Below the pieces are notes generated by a model. That model saw nothing but the letters and a program-made list of their open reading frames with translations. It did no database searches and was not told the DNA's origin. Shown here piece by piece: positions 59,093 to 64,000 of a DNA stretch of 64,000 nt. The DNA comes from Acheta domesticus (lineage: Eukaryota; Arthropoda; Insecta; Orthoptera; Gryllidae). The first letter of the stretch is position 1. Each line of letters opens with the position of its first letter. The DNA lies in the NCBI GenBank assembly GCA_031308135.1, contig JAHLJT010008756.1, forward strand, positions 78,587,081 through 78,651,080. Direction: 5' to 3'. The translations under genes were made by a program, and so were the position numbers.

Positions 59093-60255
59093 GTTCTTGA
59101 TAATTTGCCATAGTAATTAATCTTCCCCAGAAATGACTGTAGCTGCTGCAAATTAACAGGAACCGGAAGCTGCTGAATCGCCGTTGAGTTTTCTCCGGTT
59201 GGCCTGATCCCCGAGCTATCCAACACGTGACCTAGATAAGTAATCTGTTCTTTAAAAAAATCACACTTATCCAAGTTAACCCTTAGGCCCCATTCATTTA
59301 AAGTCTTTAATAAGAGATTCAAGTTTTGTAGATGTTCCTCCTCCGACTCGCCCGTTACCACTATATCATCTAGGTAGTTGGCGCTGCCCTTCACCTGGGC
59401 TGTCAGCGTATGCAGGCAGCGCTGGAAAATAGCCGCAGCTGAAGCGACCCCGAAAGGCAACCGGTTGTATCGGTAAAGCCCGAACGGTGTGTTAATTACC
59501 AATAAGTTCGCAGACTCTTCATCTAACGGGATCTGCAGATACGCGTCCCGCAAATCTATTTTTGAAAATCTCTGCCCGCCCGCTAGCTTCTGAAAAAGCT
59601 CTTCTGCTCTGGGGATGGGGAACTGCTCTACCATGAGTTGCGCATTAACGGTGCTCTTGAAATCTCCGCACATTCTAATTTTACCGTCTTTCTTTTTTAC
59701 TATGACTACTGGAGTTGCCCATGCACTAGTACTGACGGGGGTCAAGACGTCCAAATCTACTAACCTGTCGATTTCCTTTTTTACTTTATCTTTCACTGCC
59801 AGGGGAACAGGTCGTGCTTTAAAAAATTTAGGGGTGGCATCTTTCTTCAACTGCAAATGCGCCTCAAAAAATTTGCATTTTCCCAATTGCTCCGAAAAAA
59901 CTTCTGAATTCAAATCTATCACATTCTTTACCTCCTTTGGCAGGGCGCTAGTCTGAATGACAAACGCGTCCTGAACCGTAAATCCAAAAATTGTGAAAAC
60001 ATCCATTCCTAGAATGTTAACCGCATCACGACTGTCCACAACCACCAGTGTTACTTGTCTTTCCATCGCTTTGTATTTCGCTAGCAGGCTTATCTTACCT
60101 TTCGTCTTGATTCTCTGTCTAGCATATCCATAAAAAACTGTGTTCAGCGAGGCGCAAGGCGGAGAACCCAGCTGCTCATAAGTAGTCATGCTTATTAGAG
60201 TTGCTGCTGCACCTGTATCCACCTGGAATAATACAGATTTACCACCTATTTCCAA
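59080..60255 (-). CDS. pol: pol: aspartic protease and reverse transcriptase
   Basis: 391-codon frame. The retropepsin active site DTGAAATLIS has Asp at residue 13, with ILGMD near 81-85 matching the C-terminal protease motif. RT follows: CGDFKSTVN (196-204), KIDLRDAYLQIPL with the first catalytic Asp near 234, LPFGVASAAAIF (266-277), and the YLDD box with the catalytic pair at 296-297. The thumb follows, with FLGKINYYGK. All core RT motifs are present, so the domain looks intact. The frame loses register in its last ~7 residues at a homopolymer where copy 1 has one more A (about 5578). The initial Met is probably not the polyprotein start. Confidence 0.93.
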   Translation of the reverse strand: MEIGGKSVLFQVDTGAAATLISMTTYEQLGSPPCASLNTVFYGYARQRIKTKGKISLLAKYKAMERQVTLVVVDSRDAVNILGMDVFTIFGFTVQDAFVIQTSALPKEVKNVIDLNSEVFSEQLGKCKFFEAHLQLKKDATPKFFKARPVPLAVKDKVKKEIDRLVDLDVLTPVSTSAWATPVVIVKKKDGKIRMCGDFKSTVNAQLMVEQFPIPRAEELFQKLAGGQRFSKIDLRDAYLQIPLDEESANLLVINTPFGLYRYNRLPFGVASAAAIFQRCLHTLTAQVKGSANYLDDIVVTGESEEEHLQNLNLLLKTLNEWGLRVNLDKCDFFKEQITYLGHVLDSSGIRPTGENSTAIQQLPVPVNLQQLQSFLGKINYYGKLSRTWRK

Positions 60256-60318
60256 GTTTACAACAATTTACTTTTGTCATCACACTGCATAAACTGAATA
60301 AATACAATCCCATCCCCT

Positions 60319-61322
60319 TCATCGATGCCTCTTTCTTGCCGCTGGCTTTCGGCATAACCACTGCTGCGTCCTTCTCTGACGTGCCCGCCTCACCTCATCG
60401 ATGTCCATTTCTTGTCGTCTGTTTTCAGCAGAACCACTGTTGCACACTTCTCTAATATGCCCTTTCTTACCGCACTTGTAGCACTCCGCTCTGAGGAATC
60501 TGCAAACCTTCCTGTCGTGACTAATAAAACACTGTCTACAAGACTTCAATAGCTTGCCTCTGCTGGTGGAAGGACTTTTCTTCTCACTGCTGCTTCCTGC
60601 TTCGTGGCTTGGCTACCCAATTTTCCTCCTGTACACTCATTTCCTCTACATCTCTTGCTGCTCTATCGCCTAACGTCATCTGATGCGCCGTATGCTTCGT
60701 TACCTCATACGATGTTGCTAATTTTAAGGCGTCTTCCAAAGACGGGTTGTTTTTGTTGCAATAATGCCCACCGAACTTCTTTTTCCGGCGTATGCATTAC
60801 CAACATGTCCCGTATCAATGACTCCGCATACGATTTCTCTGTGTTGCATTCAAACGCAACACGCTTAGCCAAACCCTTCAACTCCGTCGCCCAATCGGCA
60901 TGCGTTTGGCCTGGCTTCATTCTGGATGAATAAAACTTGTAGCGTGCCGCCACTAAATGCGTCTCCCTCGAAAAATGAGCTAGCAGCCGCTGTTTAAGTA
61001 TATCGTATGACACCTGCGAAATCTCTTCTTCCTTGCTTAACTTACGTACAACCTATTTAACGGTGCGCCGATTGTGGCCAGAAAAAATGCTCTTTTACGA
61101 GATTCCTCTTTAATATCATAGCATAACAAATGTTGCTCCAATCTGGCCACATATTCTTCGCAGGTTTCCTCTGCTGCATCGTAAGTTGCGAACGGCGGGG
61201 CTGGGCTGCTCGGTCGTGAGGAAATTGCCGCTTGCTGCAATGTCTGCACCATCATCGCCATCTGCCTGCTGCTGTTGCTGCTGTAGACACGCCATCAGTT
61301 GTGAAAATTGTTCCGCGTTCAT
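60319..61322 (-). pseudogene. gag: gag: capsid and nucleocapsid, frame-disrupted
   Basis: Begins with ATG at 61322-61320, only 22 bases inside the 5' LTR boundary. The product starts MNAEQFSQLM with a Gln run, then (frame 61037-61261) a capsid-like start with EEYVARLEQ, then (60705-61013) the capsid region with LLAHFSRETHLVAARYKFYS and RMKPGQTHADW, and finally (60319-60549) two zinc knuckles: C-x2-C-x3-H-x4-C and the canonical CYKCGKKGHIREVC. At least three register changes divide these pieces, so as assembled no full Gag is made. Gag packages element RNA. Whether the shifts are real decay or consensus errors cannot be told here. Confidence 0.88.
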
Positions 61323-61325
61323 TCT

Positions 61326-61344
61326 CCTTTTTACTCGTCGCCAC
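61326..61344 (-). other. Primer-binding site region
   Basis: Directly after the 5' LTR the element strand reads GTGGCGACGAGTAAAAAGG. TGG complements a tRNA CCA end, and TGGCGAC is also how the sites of tRNA-Arg-primed insect elements begin. The exact tRNA is an inference, since the later bases were not checked against a tRNA. Confidence 0.75.
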
Positions 61345-61760
61345 TGTTATAACTCAAAAACACTCACTTTCCATAAGAATATTATTTACAAAATCTGGGC
61401 CAACTCGGCCGCTATGTACAGTTACCACAAAACTTCATATACAAAAAAACAATATGCCATCTGGCTGAAACCACGCCGAGCGCTCTACTGCCGGTGATCC
61501 TCCGTCGGCGTCCTTTTATTTGGGCCAGCTCCCGCGCAAGGCTTCCCGCGGCTTCCCCTGATTGGCCGGTTCACCAGTGCAGCGGAGCCCAGGTAACAGG
61601 CGTGGCTGGTTTCTGAGCACACCCTTGGCGCGCTTGACGAAGCTCAGCGCGCCTGATGCCGACGCTCTGTGCTGCGCGCTGCCGGAGGCGGGAACATGCT
61701 GCCGGCGCTCTTTGCCGCGCAGTTAGCGCGGCAACTTTGAACTGCCGTCCGCATACTACA
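61345..61760 (-). repeat. 5' LTR
   Basis: 416 bp. Near-identical to 56775-57190; I noticed single-base indels (for example an extra base in CAGTGCAGCGGAG near 61576 and in homopolymers). It would hold the element's promoter. No canonical TATA box was picked out. Confidence 0.95.
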
Positions 61761-61765
61761 AGTTG
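61761..61765. repeat. Target-site duplication, right (AGTTG)
   Basis: Matches 56770-56774. Confidence 0.88.
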
Positions 61766-61971
61766 TCTATGAGATTTGTCCGTATAAAAATATGATAATA
61801 AACGTCAAAAACTGTGTATTTTCGAAACTGTATCAGAGATAAATAGTGGTAAAAATGGTACAATGGTGACGGTGATAATCATGAGAGTTATCTATGTGGT
61901 TCTGGTGACGGTAGTGGTGATGAAGGGGTCGGTAATGACGATTATATTAGTGGTGACTGTGGTAGTAATTC
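61766..61971. other. Spacer with GGTGAC/GTGGT-type triplet-like sequence
   Basis: GGTGACGGTGATAATC, GGTAGTGGTGATG and similar imperfect GTR units fill 61855-61970. No gene. Confidence 0.6.
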
Positions 61972-62506
61972 TGATTGATGATTCCGGACACGTCAACTGC
62001 TAAGGTTATTAGTTCCGTAAGTGTAGTGCACGTTTCCCCCCTCGGGAAATGGTGGTGATCTTCTCCCGCTGGATAGTGAGTTCCGGCGCCGCCCTACCTG
62101 TCACCTAGCGGTTTTTTCCCAACCAGGTATCTCCCACCAGAGGGGGGCTCTGAATAATTCCGGGACAAGCTCTAAGCTCCCATTTGGTCTCTCACCATGT
62201 GTGGTGGTGTAGGGCATGTAAGTGTAAGTTTATGTAGTTAGGCGTGAGGATGGAAGAGGAAGAAAAGATCGTGCGAGGGTCATTGCTTTTTTTCAGGATA
62301 CTGCTCCGGCATTCGCCTGGTGTTGATCGTAGAAACTACGGGAAACCTATCAATCAGAGCAGCCGGCTGGTAGAACTCCCCTCCAGACAACTGCTGAATT
62401 CGATTTACCTGCCAAGCTAGTGACGCAAATCCTGCTACCGTCCGGGACTCGAACCCCAGGACCACCCGGTCACAGGCACCGCAGTGACGTCAGTTGAAGC
62501 CCTGAG
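61972..62506 (-). mobile_element. SINE, near full length
   Basis: Minus-strand copy. The tail GATTGATGATT (plus) is at 61972, the B box region reads GGTTCGAGTCCCGG on the element strand near 62454, and the head is near CTCAGGGCTTCAACTGACGTC. Its body matches 45812-46358 and 63041-63573 throughout. Confidence 0.9.
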
Positions 62507-62840
62507 CGCGTGGCACTTTGGGGCGCTGCCAATCGCGGAGGATGAGGCGGGGCGAGGCAAGGAGCACACGGGCGCGTACGGGCCGCCGAGCACAGCAGAG
62601 CAGAGCAGAGCAGGGCAGGGCAGGGCGGGACCACGCAGGCAGCAGATTCGAATTGGAAATTCCTCGTGCGGAATGTCCCGGAGCAGGCGCCGCCGCCGCC
62701 GCTGCGCGCCCACGATTCTTGGGCCGCCCCCCACCCACACTCGCTCCAACCAGAGCCACCAAAAGCTCTTCTTCCCTCCCCTCGCAGATGTTTCCCGCAG
62801 GCCACTTCAGGCTCGTGCGCGTCAATTGACTGCACATTAC
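62507..62840. promoter_or_regulatory. CpG-rich block between two SINEs
   Basis: CpG-rich with a GAGCA/GGGCA pentamer run at 62590-62630 and GCGCCGCCGCCGCCGCTGCG near 62687. A possible splice acceptor (CTTCCCTCCCCTCGCAG) ends near 62787. It may be a promoter region or part of a transposed unit. Frames of 100-140 codons on both strands are compositional. Confidence 0.3.
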
Positions 62841-63040
62841 ACGGAACAGATTGATGGGGCAAGGCAACGCGTGGTAATATTTCACGCCGCGCTAGGGATT
62901 CTTTTCTAAAAAAAAATGCTTACTTCCAGTGACGTATCTCCATGAAACTTTTTTTTTCTGGAAGGGAAAGTTTTGCACATTCAGGTGTAGTAGTTCAGGG
63001 TAGGTTTCAAGGGTTTTCGGAACCTTCACTTGCTTACGTG

Positions 63041-63573
63041 ACTCAGGGTATCAATTGAGGTCTCTGCAGTTTCTCTGATCGGGAGGTCCTGGGGTTCGAG
63101 TCCCAACGGTGACATAATTTTGACACTAGCAGTTAGTTCAAACTCAGCGGCTGTTTGGAAGACAATTCTAACGCGTGGCTGTTCTGATCGGTAGTTTTAC
63201 GTGATTTCTCCGATCGACATCAGGTGAATGTCGGGATAGTAGACTAATAAACTGGCCACGGACCATTCGCGATCTATACTCTCTCTTTCTTGTCCTATCC
63301 TCACCCCTTAATTACATTCACTTGCACGTACATATACTACACTACCACACATGGGGGACCAGTCGGGAGCTTAGAGCTTGTCCCGTATGAAGTGGTGCCT
63401 TACTGGTGGGAGATATCTGATTGAGTAAATCCCCACAATTACACATGTAGGTCGGCGGCGGATCTCGCTATCCAGCTGGTAAGATCACTATCTCCCACGA
63501 TAAAACATGTGCTACACTTACGAGACTAATGCCCTTTGCCGTGTACACGCCCGGAATCACTAATCAATCAATC
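63041..63573 (+). mobile_element. SINE, full-length reference copy in this window
   Basis: About 533 bp. Head ACTCAGGGTATCAATTGAGG, pol III B box GGTTCGAGTCCC at about 63093, and body with ATTTTGACACTAGCAG, TTCTGATCGGTAGTTTTACG, CACTACCACACATGG, GACCAGTCGGGAGCTTAGAG and ACTGGTGGGAGATATCTGA. The 3' end is CGGAATCACTAATCAATCAATC, a short AATC-type tail. No clear A box was found, so tRNA ancestry is likely but not proven. No RT-like coding sequence, as expected of a SINE. Confidence 0.9.
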
Positions 63574-64000
63574 GGATCCCATGTAAAATAATAGAAATGT
63601 CATTTTTCAAGACACAAAAATGATAGCATGAGAAGTATCGTAAGAATATATTGATACGTAACACAAGGAAACCATCGGAAATGAAAAAAACATCACTTTC
63701 AAAATAATCTGTTTCCTTCATTAACTAATGACATTATTTAAATGAACTCCATCTAATCATTCTTATTTACTCCTTAAATCTGACCAGGACATTTACTACT
63801 TTTTTCTGGTTACTTTGAACATTTTTATACACACTAAAGAAGGAATGTTCAGCTACATTCAAAAATAATTGGAGAGACAGTCGCCCTGAGCTGGGAAGCA
63901 CTTTTGACCTAGTTTTCTCGACCCCGAAGAAGTACGTTAACCACTATTTATCCCATCATGTAATAACTATCCATTAATTTAATACATCAGTTTAATACAT
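63574..64000. other. AT-rich intergenic to window end
   Basis: Nothing recognised. Confidence 0.45.

Larger units (their letters stand above)
56775..61760 (-). mobile_element. Ty3/gypsy LTR retrotransposon, structurally complete
   Basis: A 4986-bp element on the minus strand with two 416-bp LTRs, flanking AGTTG duplications, a primer-binding site, gag with zinc knuckles, pol in the order protease-RT-RNase H-integrase, and a polypurine tract. There is no room for an env-like gene, since integrase runs to the polypurine tract. The motifs (gag EEYVARLEQ, protease DTGAA, RT YLDD, integrase ISDNGPQF) are of the type I associate with Mag-like elements, whose database relatives are often named K02A2.6-like; this clade call is from memory of motifs. 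Several frameshifts remain, at least one at a homopolymer where the other copy differs in length. The LTRs are very similar, implying a young insertion. Confidence 0.95.

Noticed and set aside
56775..61760. Possible endogenous retrovirus with an env gene
   Set aside because: Integrase runs to the polypurine tract, leaving no space for a third gene, and no signal peptide or transmembrane frame lies in the internal region.

Overview
The window is eukaryotic, repeat-rich, AT-rich nuclear DNA from an assembled scaffold, most plausibly an arthropod (insect-like) with a large genome. Reasons: a Ty3/gypsy LTR retrotransposon of the kind common in insects, a SINE with a pol III B box, LINE 3' ends with AAT tails, satellites and many microsatellites, small CpG-rich islands, and almost no long non-transposon reading frames. 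The order or species cannot be fixed from the sequence. There are no operons, no CRISPR arrays and no convincing free-standing tRNA or rRNA genes.

The scaffold here is four contigs joined by three gaps of exactly 1000 N: A (1-6644), B (7645-22561), C (23562-55122) and D (56123-64000). Contig A holds two inverted copies of an unclassified repeat, a purine-rich tract, a composite repeat, and the 3' half of a Ty3/gypsy element on the minus strand that runs into the first gap. Contig B holds a third copy of the first repeat, a 122-bp tandem repeat, one plausible minus-strand terminal coding exon (11203-11590), a CpG-enriched block near 13.2 kb, a SINE fragment and a 734-bp tandem duplication. Contig C holds SINEs, a 300-bp GC-containing satellite, a 108-bp and a 24-bp minisatellite, two LINE 3' ends, copies of two dispersed families, a CpG island with a candidate first coding exon (ATG directly before a donor site at 40765/40766), a G-quadruplex-type array near 43.2 kb, and further G-rich blocks. 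Contig D holds a structurally complete Ty3/gypsy element (56775-61760) with two LTRs, a 5-bp target duplication, primer-binding site, polypurine tract, gag, and pol in the order protease, RT, RNase H, integrase. A head-to-head SINE pair around a CpG-rich segment follows.

The most consequential observation concerns assembly. The last ~4.05 kb of contig A (2597-6644) is nearly the same sequence, in the same orientation, as the first ~4.04 kb of contig D (56123 to ~60164). Small length differences concentrate toward each contig's own end. This looks like an unmerged end-to-end overlap, so A and D may be neighbours at one locus, with B and C wrongly placed between them. A true segmental duplication is the alternative.

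I found no convincing new multi-gene system. The unusual content is repeat structure, the retrotransposon's compact 3' end (the pol stop codon lies in the LTR), and two candidate exons of unidentified genes.
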